From positions 23,722-87,721 of IMG/VR virus record IMGVR_UViG_3300025933_000001: DNA of 64,000 nt. The stretch is one strand, 5' to 3'. The notes under the pieces were generated by a model. The model had not been told where the DNA came from and ran no database searches. It worked only from the letters and a program-made list of their open reading frames with translations. The translations under genes and the position numbers were made by a program. How positions within the stretch are numbered: the first letter of the stretch is position 1; every line of letters begins with the position of its first letter. Positions 38,537-47,134 of the stretch are shown one piece after another. The stretch comes from a virus.

Positions 38537-38705
38537 ATACAAAATGCTAATGGAGGGTGAGGATGGTAAAGAATATCGCATCTTCGTTGACTACGATGAT
38601 GAAATTGCTCTAATTATGACTGTGGATGAAAAAGGCTACACAATAACTTGGGAAGGGCACCCTGATAAGTTTCAAGAGGCTTTGAATGAACTCCAAGGGA
38701 AATGA
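38529..38705 (+). CDS. Hypothetical small protein
   Basis: 58 residues, acidic, beta-alpha. Overlaps both neighbours. No strong ribosome site, so it probably depends on translational coupling. Confidence 0.5.
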   Translation: MAKYKMLMEGEDGKEYRIFVDYDDEIALIMTVDEKGYTITWEGHPDKFQEALNELQGK

Positions 38706-39426
38706 ACTCAAATGTTACACGGGTGGAAGAGGAGGGGGTAAGTCGATAGCTAAGGATATTGCAAGAGCTAAAGCTTATCTCGACAGCACTCGTGAGGAGT
38801 TTCGTAAGAATGTAGAAGCTGCTAAGAAGCATATTGTAGAGGAAGGAGGGGCTTTGTGTGGGCCTGTGGCTTCTAAAGAACCTTGGTTAGTACCCGGAGT
38901 ACCTTGGGCCTCTGAAGCCGCCTTCTGGGGATGGGTACGAGGTGTGCTACGTAAAGGTTGGAGTCGTCACCCTGTCAAAACTGAATATATTAAGAATAAC
39001 CGTAAGAAGATTAAGAACCCTAAACCAAGTAAACGCTTTCCAGAGGTATGGGGAATGACTTGTGCAATCTGTGAGAAAGATACTGTACAATCTGAAATAG
39101 AGATTGACCATATATCAGACACAGGAGGTACGTTTAGAGGCTTAGAAGATGTAAGAAACTATGTAGCTTACTTATACTTGATTGACTTCGACAGTCTTCG
39201 TTGCTTGTGTAAGACATGTCACAAAATCGTCAATTACGCGCAAGCTGAAGGTTTATCTTTCGACGAAGCTAAAGCTGTTAAGGAAGCGTTGGAGTTCCTT
39301 AAGAAAGATAAGAAGATAGTGATTGACTATCTTGCTAAAATGAATTACAATGGTAGCTCTGTAAGTAATGCAGATAAGCGTAGGGAGCTTGTGATTGAGT
39401 TATTTAAGAAAGGAGAAAGACCGTGA
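38686..39426 (+). CDS. HNH endonuclease with P-loop-like N-terminus
   Basis: 246 residues. CYTGGRGGGKSIAKD (about 10-24) fits the Walker A pattern GxxxxGKS, but no Walker B is visible. In the second half, CAICEKDTVQ, EIDHISDTGG and CLCKTCHK form an HNH domain of a large phage family. The N-terminus may be a remnant of another gene or a real nucleotide-binding element. Start at ATG 38686 overlaps the previous gene. Confidence 0.75.
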   Translation: MNSKGNELKCYTGGRGGGKSIAKDIARAKAYLDSTREEFRKNVEAAKKHIVEEGGALCGPVASKEPWLVPGVPWASEAAFWGWVRGVLRKGWSRHPVKTEYIKNNRKKIKNPKPSKRFPEVWGMTCAICEKDTVQSEIEIDHISDTGGTFRGLEDVRNYVAYLYLIDFDSLRCLCKTCHKIVNYAQAEGLSFDEAKAVKEALEFLKKDKKIVIDYLAKMNYNGSSVSNADKRRELVIELFKKGERP

Positions 39427-39473
39427 AAGAAGAACTTAATAAGCTAGAAGGACAACTGAGGGAGATGGAATGA
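39423..39473 (+). CDS. Putative 16-residue coupling peptide
   Basis: GTG start in a GTGA overlap after AAAGGAG, 16 residues (MKEELNKLEGQLREME), ending in an ATGA overlap with the phosphoesterase gene. Likely keeps ribosomes moving across the junction. Whether the peptide has a function is unknown. Confidence 0.35.
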   Translation: MKEELNKLEGQLREME

Positions 39474-40456
39474 AGAATATTGATTGGCACAGTGACGCGA
39501 TTCGATTGGCAGAGACAGGTGTACTCTCTTGGCGTGGAATAGCTAAAGCACTAAATGTACCTAAGAGTTCTGTTTCTGACCTACTCCGTAACTATTACAA
39601 GTGGAAGAAGGAAGAGTGTGTTGCAGAATCAGTTAAAGAGGATACTATCTTCAGCATCGAAACTTCTAAAGATGTGGAAGGACCAGTACACCTGTTCATT
39701 CCTGATTCACAAGTCAAGCCGGGAGTTGATCTTTCTTATCTTGACTGGATTGGTCAATATATTGTACGTAAGAAGCCTGATGTGATTGTTCATGCTGGAG
39801 ACTTCGGGGACATGTCTTCTTTGAGCAGCTATGATAAAGGCAAGCGCACTGCTGAAGGTAAGCGAGTTAACGAAGATATTGCCGTAGCTATCGAAGGTAT
39901 GAAACGATTGTTAAAGCCTTTGTACGAACTACAACAACAGGAACTCAAGCAGCTTGGTAAGATTTTATACAAACCTCGTCTAGTTATTACTTTAGGAAAT
40001 CATGAGTATCGTATAGACAGGTATGTAGATGCTAATCCTGAGTTACATGGATTTCTTAGTACAGGCGATTTGAAATTTGCTGAGATGGGATGGGAAGTCT
40101 ACCCCTTTCTCACTCCTGTCGTGATTAACAAGATTTCTTACTGTCACTATTACCCTAATGTGATGACAGGGAAGCCTTTGTCTGGAACAGCAGCAAACAT
40201 GCTTAAAACTCTTGGTACGAGTTTTACCATGGGCCACCGTCAAACTCTAGACATAGCTACACGTTTCTTACAGACTACGGGCGAGCAGCAGTGGGGAATT
40301 ATCGCAGGCTCTTGCTATCTTCATCCAGAGGAATATAAAGGCGTCCAAGGCGACCATTCATGGAAAGGAGTTATTGTAAAGCACAACGTTAAGAATGGTT
40401 CTTACGATCCTTTGTTCGTAAGCCTGGATTGGCTGAAGGAGGAATACGGATCATGA
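39470..40456 (+). CDS. Metallophosphoesterase with N-terminal helix-turn-helix
   Basis: 328 residues. SWRGIAKALNVPKSSVSDLL (about 20-39) is a helix-turn-helix. The calcineurin-like part shows IPDSQVKPG, HAGDFGDMS, TLGNHEYR and MGHRQT, the usual metal and phosphate ligands. Related phage proteins are annotated as DNA-repair-type phosphoesterases. It may process DNA ends at recombination or replication forks; substrate unknown. Confidence 0.8.
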   Translation: MKNIDWHSDAIRLAETGVLSWRGIAKALNVPKSSVSDLLRNYYKWKKEECVAESVKEDTIFSIETSKDVEGPVHLFIPDSQVKPGVDLSYLDWIGQYIVRKKPDVIVHAGDFGDMSSLSSYDKGKRTAEGKRVNEDIAVAIEGMKRLLKPLYELQQQELKQLGKILYKPRLVITLGNHEYRIDRYVDANPELHGFLSTGDLKFAEMGWEVYPFLTPVVINKISYCHYYPNVMTGKPLSGTAANMLKTLGTSFTMGHRQTLDIATRFLQTTGEQQWGIIAGSCYLHPEEYKGVQGDHSWKGVIVKHNVKNGSYDPLFVSLDWLKEEYGS

Positions 40457-40695
40457 TCCAGAACAAACTCCTGATAGGAAATAACCATCACTCGACACTC
40501 TCTGTAACAATTACAGAAACAGAAGATGAGTTTATATTCGATTGGTATGATTGCTTTGATGATCTATATCATGAAAAACTCAAGAAAGGGATGTATCTGT
40601 CAGAAGCTTATGATGGAGTAGCTAGAATGAATTGTTTTGAGGGAGTGCTCGAAGACTTGAAAAAGAGATTCGCTTACGTATGGGTACTGCAATGA
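40453..40695 (+). CDS. Hypothetical protein, tandem paralogue A
   Basis: 80 residues from ATG 40453 (ATGA overlap, GGAGGAA). KLLIGNN...VTITETEDEF matches the opening of the next protein, indicating a diverged duplication. Confidence 0.55.
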   Translation: MIQNKLLIGNNHHSTLSVTITETEDEFIFDWYDCFDDLYHEKLKKGMYLSEAYDGVARMNCFEGVLEDLKKRFAYVWVLQ

Positions 40696-40895
40696 ACCAA
40701 TTCACCCTACTAATAGGCCACAGAGAAGATTCGATGCCCTTCCTAATAACAGAGACAGATAGCTTATTTAACATAGCTTGGCAAATAAATGGGTTGTGGT
40801 TTAGCATAGAAGAAGAGAAGAATGATTCTCTACGTAACAAGCAAGATTTGATAGCAGCTTTAAAGAGGAAATATAACAACGTGGAGGAAGTGTGA
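40692..40895 (+). CDS. Hypothetical protein, tandem paralogue B
   Basis: 67 residues from ATG 40692 in an ATGA overlap. TLLIGHREDS...LITETDSLFN aligns with the gene before. Function unknown. Confidence 0.55.
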   Translation: MNQFTLLIGHREDSMPFLITETDSLFNIAWQINGLWFSIEEEKNDSLRNKQDLIAALKRKYNNVEEV

Positions 40896-41146
40896 TGTTC
40901 CTACAAAAAGACATTGGTGAAGGATTCCCTGTAAGCCTGATTCTTATCCCTACTGGAGAGATTGCTTTCGCACCTAAGTTCTCCTTTAAAGGGATGTTTG
41001 ATTACAGTACAGAAGGTGTGGAAGTGTTCTTTGATGAAGCTGGTATAGTGATTAATGGAAATGATTATGGCTACCACACACCACTAGCTTACAAAGAGTT
41101 CCCGGATTTGCTTAAGTGGTTGCAAGAGTTGAAGATGACGTTTTAA
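40895..41146 (+). CDS. Hypothetical protein
   Basis: 83 residues, beta-rich, ends in a helix. ATG 40895 overlaps the preceding stop (TGATG) after GGAGGAAG. No family. Confidence 0.55.
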   Translation: MFLQKDIGEGFPVSLILIPTGEIAFAPKFSFKGMFDYSTEGVEVFFDEAGIVINGNDYGYHTPLAYKEFPDLLKWLQELKMTF

Positions 41147-41156
41147 AGGAAATGAG

Positions 41157-41627
41157 ATGACTATTACTAAAGATACAATTGGTACTTCTTACGAAGAGAT
41201 TAAGAAGTTTAATGACATCTCTTCTAACTTGGAAGGAAACCTTGTAGAGAAAGTAGACAATCAGCTTGGTTTTATCTTCGAGGAACTGTCAGAGACTATC
41301 GAAGCATTTGAGAATAAGGATGCTGTAGGACTTCTTGATGGTGCTGTAGATGCATGGGTAACTGTCGGAGGATTGTTGCAGAAGCTTGAAGCCGCAGGGT
41401 TCGATGTAGCTTCAGCTATTCGGAGAGTGGATGAGAATAATCTCAGTAAGTTCGTGCCTACAGAGAACTTTAAGGCTCTTGTTATTCCAAAGGAGTATAA
41501 AGCTACTCTCAACGAGAGGCACAATGTTCTCGTACTTAAGGATCAGAACGGGAAGATTCGTAAGCCGCATAACTTCGTTCCTGTAAGTCTTGGTGATCTT
41601 GTGCCAGATAACTTCTTCGGAGAGTAG
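41157..41627 (+). CDS. MazG-like nucleotide pyrophosphohydrolase
   Basis: 156 residues. EELSETIEAFENKD followed by GAVDAWVTVGGLL carries the ExxE...D metal-binding pattern of all-alpha NTP pyrophosphatases. These enzymes cut dNTPs or NTPs to monophosphates, cleaning nucleotide pools. It lies just upstream of the ribonucleotide reductase genes. AAAGGAAA ribosome site. Confidence 0.7.
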   Translation: MTITKDTIGTSYEEIKKFNDISSNLEGNLVEKVDNQLGFIFEELSETIEAFENKDAVGLLDGAVDAWVTVGGLLQKLEAAGFDVASAIRRVDENNLSKFVPTENFKALVIPKEYKATLNERHNVLVLKDQNGKIRKPHNFVPVSLGDLVPDNFFGE

Positions 41628-41628
41628 G

Positions 41629-42201
41629 ATGTATGTGAAGAGTTATACTGAAAATGGTAAAATGGTTAGAACTAGGGAAGGTGGGTTGTGGTTGAGGATG
41701 AATTCTAGGTGCAACCATCTGCAACTATACCCCTCCTATGTAGGCTGCAGAACATCTGAAAACTTTAAGAATTTTCAATATTTTGCTGAGTGGTGTAATA
41801 AACAAAAAGGATTCTTAGAGAAGAATGAGAACGGCACACACTGGGCGTTGGACAAAGACTTGTTAGGTAATGGGAAAATATACAGTGAAGATGTTTGTGT
41901 GTTTATCCCTTATGAAATTAACGGGTTTCTTGTGAATATGGACAAAAACGTTCGCAGTATTCCAACAGGAGTTACGTTCGATAAATCCAGAGGTTTATAC
42001 AAAGCGAAAATGGGTGAAAAGTACAATCTAGGTCGATTTGAAACCTACGAAGAAGCTGCTGAAGTTTATAAAGTCGCTAAAGAAAGATATGCAAAAGACT
42101 TAGCTATGAAATACGACGAAAAACTTGACAAACGGGTGTATGAATACCTGATGTCTTTTAAAGTAAAAAGGAATACATATGAAGTCAATCAGTGTCACTG
42201 A
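41629..42201 (+). CDS. Homing-endonuclease-like protein with AP2 domain
   Basis: 190 residues from ATG 41629. WLRMNSRCNHLQLYPSYVG, then WALDKDLLGNGKIYSEDVCV and FIPYEINGFL form a diverged HNH-like nuclease domain seen in phages. GVTFDKSRGLYKAKM and LGRFETYEEAAEVYKVA form an AP2 domain. Located between MazG-like and the RNR region, a classic homing target. Confidence 0.7.
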   Translation: MYVKSYTENGKMVRTREGGLWLRMNSRCNHLQLYPSYVGCRTSENFKNFQYFAEWCNKQKGFLEKNENGTHWALDKDLLGNGKIYSEDVCVFIPYEINGFLVNMDKNVRSIPTGVTFDKSRGLYKAKMGEKYNLGRFETYEEAAEVYKVAKERYAKDLAMKYDEKLDKRVYEYLMSFKVKRNTYEVNQCH

Positions 42202-42715
42202 TCTAAAACTCGTACCAGAACTGTCACATCTCAATTATTTTGAGATGATTGATCCGAAGAACGATCATCTGGTAAATCCCTTCCTAGAAATCATGGGCAT
42301 GGATTTGGATTATCCGCTACAATATGTAGCTAAACAACATCGCAACTTACAAAATAAAGTTGTTGTCAATTATATGATTATTGGGGAGACGAATATTAGT
42401 CGTAGCCATGTTACAGGTGAGTGGGGCAGTCTTACAGATCGTATGATTGCAGCAGCTTACCAAGACCCTTCGTTGTGCAGGGAATTGTGTAATCATCTAA
42501 ACACTTCACTGGACTATAACGCTTTTAAAGGTGGGAAAGATCAGCCAGAAGAACAACCTAGTGCTGCAGATTTCCCTGTTACAGAAGAAGAACGGATGAT
42601 TACTGCACAAATTAAACAGTTAGAGGAGCTACTTCTGTTTATTCGAGGCGATCAGCGACGTGAAGATGGAGGGTATAAGTATCCTCACGAGTACAGTGTT
42701 AAGGAAGATAAGTGA
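42179..42715 (+). CDS. Hypothetical protein
   Basis: 178 residues, alpha-helical, with a Pro/Glu-rich linker (about 125-140). AAAAGGA upstream, overlapping the end of the nuclease gene. No family. Confidence 0.6.
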   Translation: MKSISVTDLKLVPELSHLNYFEMIDPKNDHLVNPFLEIMGMDLDYPLQYVAKQHRNLQNKVVVNYMIIGETNISRSHVTGEWGSLTDRMIAAAYQDPSLCRELCNHLNTSLDYNAFKGGKDQPEEQPSAADFPVTEEERMITAQIKQLEELLLFIRGDQRREDGGYKYPHEYSVKEDK

Positions 42716-42972
42716 ACACGATAGAAGAACTTAAGAAAGAGCTTGCAGAGAAGCAAGAATATATTTTACAACTAGAAAAGTATATCAAGCTCTTTAAGAA
42801 AGCAGATACACTAAGCTGGACAGATCGTCTAGGTTGTAAGCACATTGTAACAGTAGAATATGCTACAGAAGTTCTTCACCAATTCTTTGACGATTGGCCC
42901 GGAGGGTTTGAAGAGATTGAAGCAGAACTGAATTATTGGAAGAAGCAAGCTGGTAAGTTGGAGGATGAATGA
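42712..42972 (+). CDS. Coiled-coil protein upstream of nrdB
   Basis: 86 residues, GTG start in a GTGA overlap. The first 30 residues (IEELKKELAEKQEYILQLEK) are coiled coil. Ends in an ATGA overlap with nrdB. Confidence 0.6.
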   Translation: MNTIEELKKELAEKQEYILQLEKYIKLFKKADTLSWTDRLGCKHIVTVEYATEVLHQFFDDWPGGFEEIEAELNYWKKQAGKLEDE

Positions 42973-43961
42973 AGCAAGCAAATATTAAGACGTGGAAAGA
43001 TGGGTACGTAGATGAGTACCCCGAATTTTCAAAACTAGCTGATGAACAGATTAAAATCTTCTGGCCTTGGAATGAGATTAAGGTAGAGAAAGATAAGCAA
43101 GACTTACTGGTAGGAATGACAGAAGCAGAGAAGCATGGTGTTATTTCTGTGTTGAAATTATTTACCAAGTATGAACTGTATGTAGGTAATGAGCATTGGG
43201 GGAGTCGGGTAACAAAAGCTTATCCTCAAGTTGGAGTACAAAGGATGGCATCTGCTTTCGCTCACGTAGAACTTAACAGTCACGCACCTTTCTATGACAA
43301 GATTAACAAGGAGCTTGGTCTGTCGAACTATACGTTCTACACAGAGTACTTGAATGATCCTGTGTTGAAAGCACGTATGGACTTTATTGATAGTATGATT
43401 GCTAATCCTGACGATGAATTATCTATTGCTGTGTTTAGTATGACAGAAGGGGGTGTATTGTATTCTCAGTTTGCTTACCTGAAGCATAATCAGAGTCAAG
43501 GTAAGAACAAGACACAGAATATTGTCCGTGGTATTAATATGTCAGCACGAGATGAAAATCTACACGCTATTGGCGGCAGTGGTCTTGTTCGTACAGCACT
43601 GAAAGAGCAGGAACGTAGTGAATATGAGATGACTCAGTTCAGGCAAGCAGTGCAAGAAGCTGCACAGGTTATCTACGAACATGAGATGCAAATCAATGCA
43701 AAGATTTTTGAGAAAGGTAAAGTTGATGGTATTACGGAACATCAATTGAATAACTTCTCTCAGAGTAGACTAGACCTTTGCCTTGATTATTTAAATGTCC
43801 CTCGTATCTTCCATGTTAAATATAACCCTATAGCAGATTGGTTCTACAAAGGCATCAATGATTTCCAGTACAATGATTTCTTCCAAGGAATAGGTAGAGA
43901 ATATCAAAGAGATTGGGTTAAGACTAACTTTGTATGGCCTAAGAAGCAAATTGAAGCATAA
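42969..43961 (+). CDS. nrdB: Ribonucleotide reductase small subunit
   Basis: 330 residues. Metal ligands are visible as TKYELY, AHVELNSHAPFY, FSMTEGG and SARDENLHA. The subunit generates the radical used by NrdA to reduce ribonucleotides. The helix-B pair reads E-x-x-x-H instead of the common E-x-x-H; the tyrosine of HAPFY is a candidate radical residue. ATGA overlap at its start; nrdA follows after nine bases. Confidence 0.85.
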   Translation: MKQANIKTWKDGYVDEYPEFSKLADEQIKIFWPWNEIKVEKDKQDLLVGMTEAEKHGVISVLKLFTKYELYVGNEHWGSRVTKAYPQVGVQRMASAFAHVELNSHAPFYDKINKELGLSNYTFYTEYLNDPVLKARMDFIDSMIANPDDELSIAVFSMTEGGVLYSQFAYLKHNQSQGKNKTQNIVRGINMSARDENLHAIGGSGLVRTALKEQERSEYEMTQFRQAVQEAAQVIYEHEMQINAKIFEKGKVDGITEHQLNNFSQSRLDLCLDYLNVPRIFHVKYNPIADWFYKGINDFQYNDFFQGIGREYQRDWVKTNFVWPKKQIEA

Positions 43962-43970
43962 AGGAACTAA

Positions 43971-45710
43971 ATGGATTCACTATACGAAAAACTAAGTAAA
44001 GAACGGAAAGAACTACAAGACGCAGGGCTTATGCAAGATTGGTGGTCTACCGGAGCATGGCAACTGTTTAAAGGTAAGTATTTATATAAAGCTGACAATC
44101 CCCGAGAACAGTACGAGCGTATTGCTAAAACTTTGGCACAATACATCAATGTTTACCCGGATTGGTGGGAGACTGAGTTTGCTTCTAAAATCACTGCTAA
44201 AGGAAAATACACTTGGGCAGATGCTTTCTTTGATCAAATGTGGATTGGCGATCTGTCTGGTTCTACACCTGTTGTTAGTAACACTGGTACTGATCGTGGA
44301 TTTTCTATCTCATGTTCAGGGAACGTGGTTCCTAACAGCATCGTAGGTATTTACGAAGCTAAGAAGGAAGTTGCTGTACTTACAAAGAATGGGTTTGGGA
44401 CAGCAAGCTACCTCGGAGACATTCAGCATCGTGGCACTGTAACAAACAAAGGTGTCGTAAGTACAGGTGTTGTTCCTGTAATCCAAGGGTTTGTACAGGA
44501 TACCGGATATGTAGCACAAGGTAGTAACAGGCGTGGTGCGTGGGCAGGTTATCTCCCTATAGAGCATGGTGACTTCTACGAAGTTGCCTCCTATGTAGAA
44601 GAGTTGCCAGATGGTGTTAACATTGGCTGGAATGTACCAAACAGTTTTATTGATAGATTGGATGCAGACGATCTTGAAGCACTTGACAGGTTTCAGACAG
44701 CTAAAACATTGAAAATGAAGACTGGTAAAGGGTACTATAGCTTCATTGATAAGATTAATGCGTTACGTCCTCAGATGTACAAAGACCTTGGGTTGGAAGT
44801 TGTTTCACAACAACTGTGTGCGGAAATTTGCCTACACAGTTCCCCTGATTTGACGTACACATGTGTTCTGTCTTCTATGAACTCTGCACGTTGGAATGAA
44901 TGGAAAGATACTAAGTCTGTGTTTATTGCTACCGTGTTCTTAGATTGTGTTGTAAGCGATTTCCTAGCTAAAGCTAAAGGTGTTGCAGGGATGGAAAAGG
45001 CTGTTAAGTTCACAGAGCTTGGCAGACCTCTTGGATTGGGTGTTTGTGGATTGCATACATTGTTTCAGAAGATGCGTATTCCTTTTGACAGCTTTGAAGC
45101 GCATATGCTGAATAATCAAATCTTCAAGCACATTCATGACCAATCTTTGGAAGCTTCTCAGTGGATGGCTAAGGCTCTTGGAGAACCTGAGTGGTGTAAG
45201 GGCTATGGTGTACGTAATACTCACAGGACTGCCGTAGCTCCAACTAAAAGTAGTGCTCTACTTATGGCTGGTGTGAGTGAAGGTATTAACCCTGATCCTG
45301 GTATGACATTTACACAGCTTACACCTGCAGGGGAGGTAGACCGTGCTAATCCTATCCTCTTAGCTATTATGAAGGAACGAGGTGTGTATGATAAGAAGCA
45401 TATGAAGGAGCTTACTGATGCTCAAGGAAGTGTACAGAATGTCGATTGGTTAACTGACCATGAAAAGCAAGTGTTTAAAACAGCTTTCGAGATTGATCAG
45501 AGAGCTATTATTCGTCTAGCTGCTGCACGACAGCGATATATTTGTCAAGGGCAGAGTCTTAATTTGTTCTTCAGTGCAGATGAAGAAGAGGAGTATATCG
45601 CAGAGGTTCATGCGGAAGCGTTTAGGAATCCTATGATTACAAGTTTGTACTATTGCTACAGCAAGGCTGGCGTTACAGCATCTAAAGGCGAATGTGGAGC
45701 ATGTCAATGA
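43971..45710 (+). CDS. nrdA: Ribonucleotide reductase large subunit
   Basis: 579 residues, shorter than the E. coli enzyme (761) because no N-terminal ATP cone is present, so dATP feedback inhibition is probably lost. FSISCSGN carries the redox Cys, LCAEICLHSS the radical Cys and Glu, and the C-terminal CGACQ the dithiol that reactivates the site. It converts NDPs to dNDPs for replication with NrdB. Confidence 0.88.
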   Translation: MDSLYEKLSKERKELQDAGLMQDWWSTGAWQLFKGKYLYKADNPREQYERIAKTLAQYINVYPDWWETEFASKITAKGKYTWADAFFDQMWIGDLSGSTPVVSNTGTDRGFSISCSGNVVPNSIVGIYEAKKEVAVLTKNGFGTASYLGDIQHRGTVTNKGVVSTGVVPVIQGFVQDTGYVAQGSNRRGAWAGYLPIEHGDFYEVASYVEELPDGVNIGWNVPNSFIDRLDADDLEALDRFQTAKTLKMKTGKGYYSFIDKINALRPQMYKDLGLEVVSQQLCAEICLHSSPDLTYTCVLSSMNSARWNEWKDTKSVFIATVFLDCVVSDFLAKAKGVAGMEKAVKFTELGRPLGLGVCGLHTLFQKMRIPFDSFEAHMLNNQIFKHIHDQSLEASQWMAKALGEPEWCKGYGVRNTHRTAVAPTKSSALLMAGVSEGINPDPGMTFTQLTPAGEVDRANPILLAIMKERGVYDKKHMKELTDAQGSVQNVDWLTDHEKQVFKTAFEIDQRAIIRLAAARQRYICQGQSLNLFFSADEEEEYIAEVHAEAFRNPMITSLYYCYSKAGVTASKGECGACQ

Positions 45711-45862
45711 ACAACCGTAACAACTACGATTCATGGGAATGGAAGCTCATCGAAATGCGCGTAAGAGAGTTAATCCTACAAGGCTGCTCTAACAAAGAAG
45801 CTTGGAGGATTGCTGAAGAGGAGTATGAAGATTCTTTGGAAGATAGTGAAGAAGAATTTTAA
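45707..45862 (+). CDS. Hypothetical miniprotein
   Basis: 51 residues, ATGA overlap with nrdA, very acidic C-terminus (EEEYEDSLEDSEEEF). The N-terminal part is a small helical unit (CSNKEAWRIAEEE). No family. Confidence 0.55.
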   Translation: MNNRNNYDSWEWKLIEMRVRELILQGCSNKEAWRIAEEEYEDSLEDSEEEF

Positions 45863-45871
45863 GTAAATGTG

Positions 45872-45926
45872 TTGACAGCAACGTATGTAGTAAGTAATAT
45901 TATGTACATCGTACAACATACGTTGC
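45872..45926 (+). promoter_or_regulatory. Promoter flanked by a 10-bp inverted repeat
   Basis: TTGACA (45872-45877), 17-base spacer, TAATAT (45895-45900). GCAACGTATG (45878-45887) in the spacer is the exact complement of CATACGTTGC (45917-45926) downstream of the start of transcription. An operator pair suitable for looping or cooperative repression. Confidence 0.65.
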
Positions 45927-45947
45927 AACTAACTAAGGAGAAGAGAA

Positions 45948-46166
45948 ATGTTCTTACCTGTAGATGGAAATCTTGACACCAGTATTGAGGGGTTTATATA
46001 CACAAATAGGGAGCAATGCACCGAGTATGTAATCTTGTATGACAAAACCATCGAGATTCAAGATAGCAGTGAATGCAAATGTTGTATATACATAGAAGAC
46101 ATCCCAAAGCTAATCAAGGCTCTCGAAGCTGCCTACAAACATCAGAAAGGAAAGGAAGTGGTATGA
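45948..46166 (+). CDS. Hypothetical Cys-rich small protein
   Basis: 72 residues. CKCCIYIED motif. AAGGAGAAGAG upstream. No family. Confidence 0.55.
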   Translation: MFLPVDGNLDTSIEGFIYTNREQCTEYVILYDKTIEIQDSSECKCCIYIEDIPKLIKALEAAYKHQKGKEVV

Positions 46167-46369
46167 AAGTTGAACAGAAGGAGAAGGGATTCAACCCAGT
46201 AGTTATCACTCTGGAATCCCAAGAGGAAGTTAATCTTATTGCAGGATTGTTGGGTGCTACCACGGAAACTATTGCTGGAAGATATGGTTGTAACAACTGT
46301 TTTGAGATGTACGATGTACTTAGTAATTTCTCAACAAATTCAGGGCCAAGCAAAGTGAGTATTGCTTAA
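46163..46369 (+). CDS. Hypothetical protein
   Basis: 68 residues from ATG 46163 in an ATGA overlap. VVITLESQEEVNLIAGLLG followed by GCNNC resembles small phage proteins of the same size with the pattern VTLxxxEExxxLxxLL. Function unknown. Confidence 0.6.
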   Translation: MKVEQKEKGFNPVVITLESQEEVNLIAGLLGATTETIAGRYGCNNCFEMYDVLSNFSTNSGPSKVSIA

Positions 46370-46398
46370 GTGAAGAATTAACAACTGTAGTTAACAAA

Positions 46399-46413
46399 TT
46401 AACACAGTAAGAT
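46399..46413 (+). promoter_or_regulatory. Isolated copy of the early-promoter box
   Basis: TTAACACAGTAAGAT, nearly the same as the -35 and spacer start of the leftward early promoters, but on the top strand and without a -10 at the right distance. It lies ahead of the gene at 46439. Confidence 0.35.
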
Positions 46414-46438
46414 TTTTATACAACAAAGGAATGACAAA

Positions 46439-46702
46439 ATGACTAAAGTAGTAAACATTGATAATGCAATTGTAGACACAGAGAAGTTTCGTAGTTACAA
46501 TGATCGTGCTCAACAAATTCTTGAAGAGATTGAACTTCTTCAAGATGACTTTAAAGAGTTGGTAGCAACTATTGCTAAAGAAACAAAGCTAGAGAAGAAG
46601 GAGGTAAGTGGTTATTTCAAAGCAAAAAAGAAAGCCAAAATCAAGGAAGCTGTAAAGAAGGGTGAGTTGTACGATGCCCTTGATGCAGTGTTGGAAGATT
46701 GA
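46439..46702 (+). CDS. DsbA-like dsDNA-binding protein (T4 DsbA type)
   Basis: 87 residues. A helical N-terminal half (ILEEIELLQDDFKELVATIA) and a very basic C-terminal part (FKAKKKAKIKEAVKKG) resemble T4 DsbA, a double-stranded DNA-binding protein that helps late transcription. This identification is by pattern only. Confidence 0.5.
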   Translation: MTKVVNIDNAIVDTEKFRSYNDRAQQILEEIELLQDDFKELVATIAKETKLEKKEVSGYFKAKKKAKIKEAVKKGELYDALDAVLED

Positions 46703-46749
46703 TAGTTAACGAGACAAATACATAACTAAATTAACAAAGGACTAATAAC

Positions 46750-47031
46750 ATGAACGCAATTAAAATTGGAACTATCGTTGTAAAGCTACTGCCTGTTATC
46801 ACTGACACCATTCGCCGGATCGAGGAACTGGACTCCTCTCCCGGCAAAGGTAGCCAAAAACTTGATCTTGCATTGAATATCATCCGTGGAATTTACGAAA
46901 CAACAGACGCCAATCCAGAAGTTTCGTTCGATGACTTGGTTGCAACTATCAAGAAGGTGATTACAGCACTTGTCACTTTCTATAACAGCATTGGTGTATT
47001 TGTTAAGAACCTGAAACAAGACGCGGCGTAA
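46750..47031 (+). CDS. Hypothetical amphipathic protein
   Basis: 93 residues, helical, with hydrophobic stretches at both ends (IGTIVVKLLPVITD and ITALVTFYNSIGVFV). Might associate with membranes. It is the last rightward gene before the converging late region. Confidence 0.6.
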   Translation: MNAIKIGTIVVKLLPVITDTIRRIEELDSSPGKGSQKLDLALNIIRGIYETTDANPEVSFDDLVATIKKVITALVTFYNSIGVFVKNLKQDAA

Positions 47032-47038
47032 GTGTAAC

Positions 47039-47071
47039 AAAAAAGGGCATGCTCCGCAAGGAGACATGCCC
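47039..47071 (-). terminator. Leftward terminator of the lysis/tail region
   Basis: GGGCATG (47045-47051) and CTCC (47052-47055), GCAA tetraloop, GGAG (47060-47063), one unpaired A, CATGCCC (47065-47071). On the leftward strand a run of six T follows (47044-47039), so it ends late transcription coming from the right. Confidence 0.75.
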
Positions 47072-47100
47072 AATATTGCTCTACCACGAGCATTAAGAAG

Positions 47101-47134
47101 GCTTGTGGGTTGCTGAAAGCAACAATCCACGAGC
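47101..47134. repeat. Second hairpin in the convergent gap
   Basis: GCTTGTGG pairs with CCACGAGC around an inner GTTGC/GCAAC hairpin (about 47108-47123). No T run follows. Function unknown; it lies in the 262-base gap between converging units. Confidence 0.45.
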
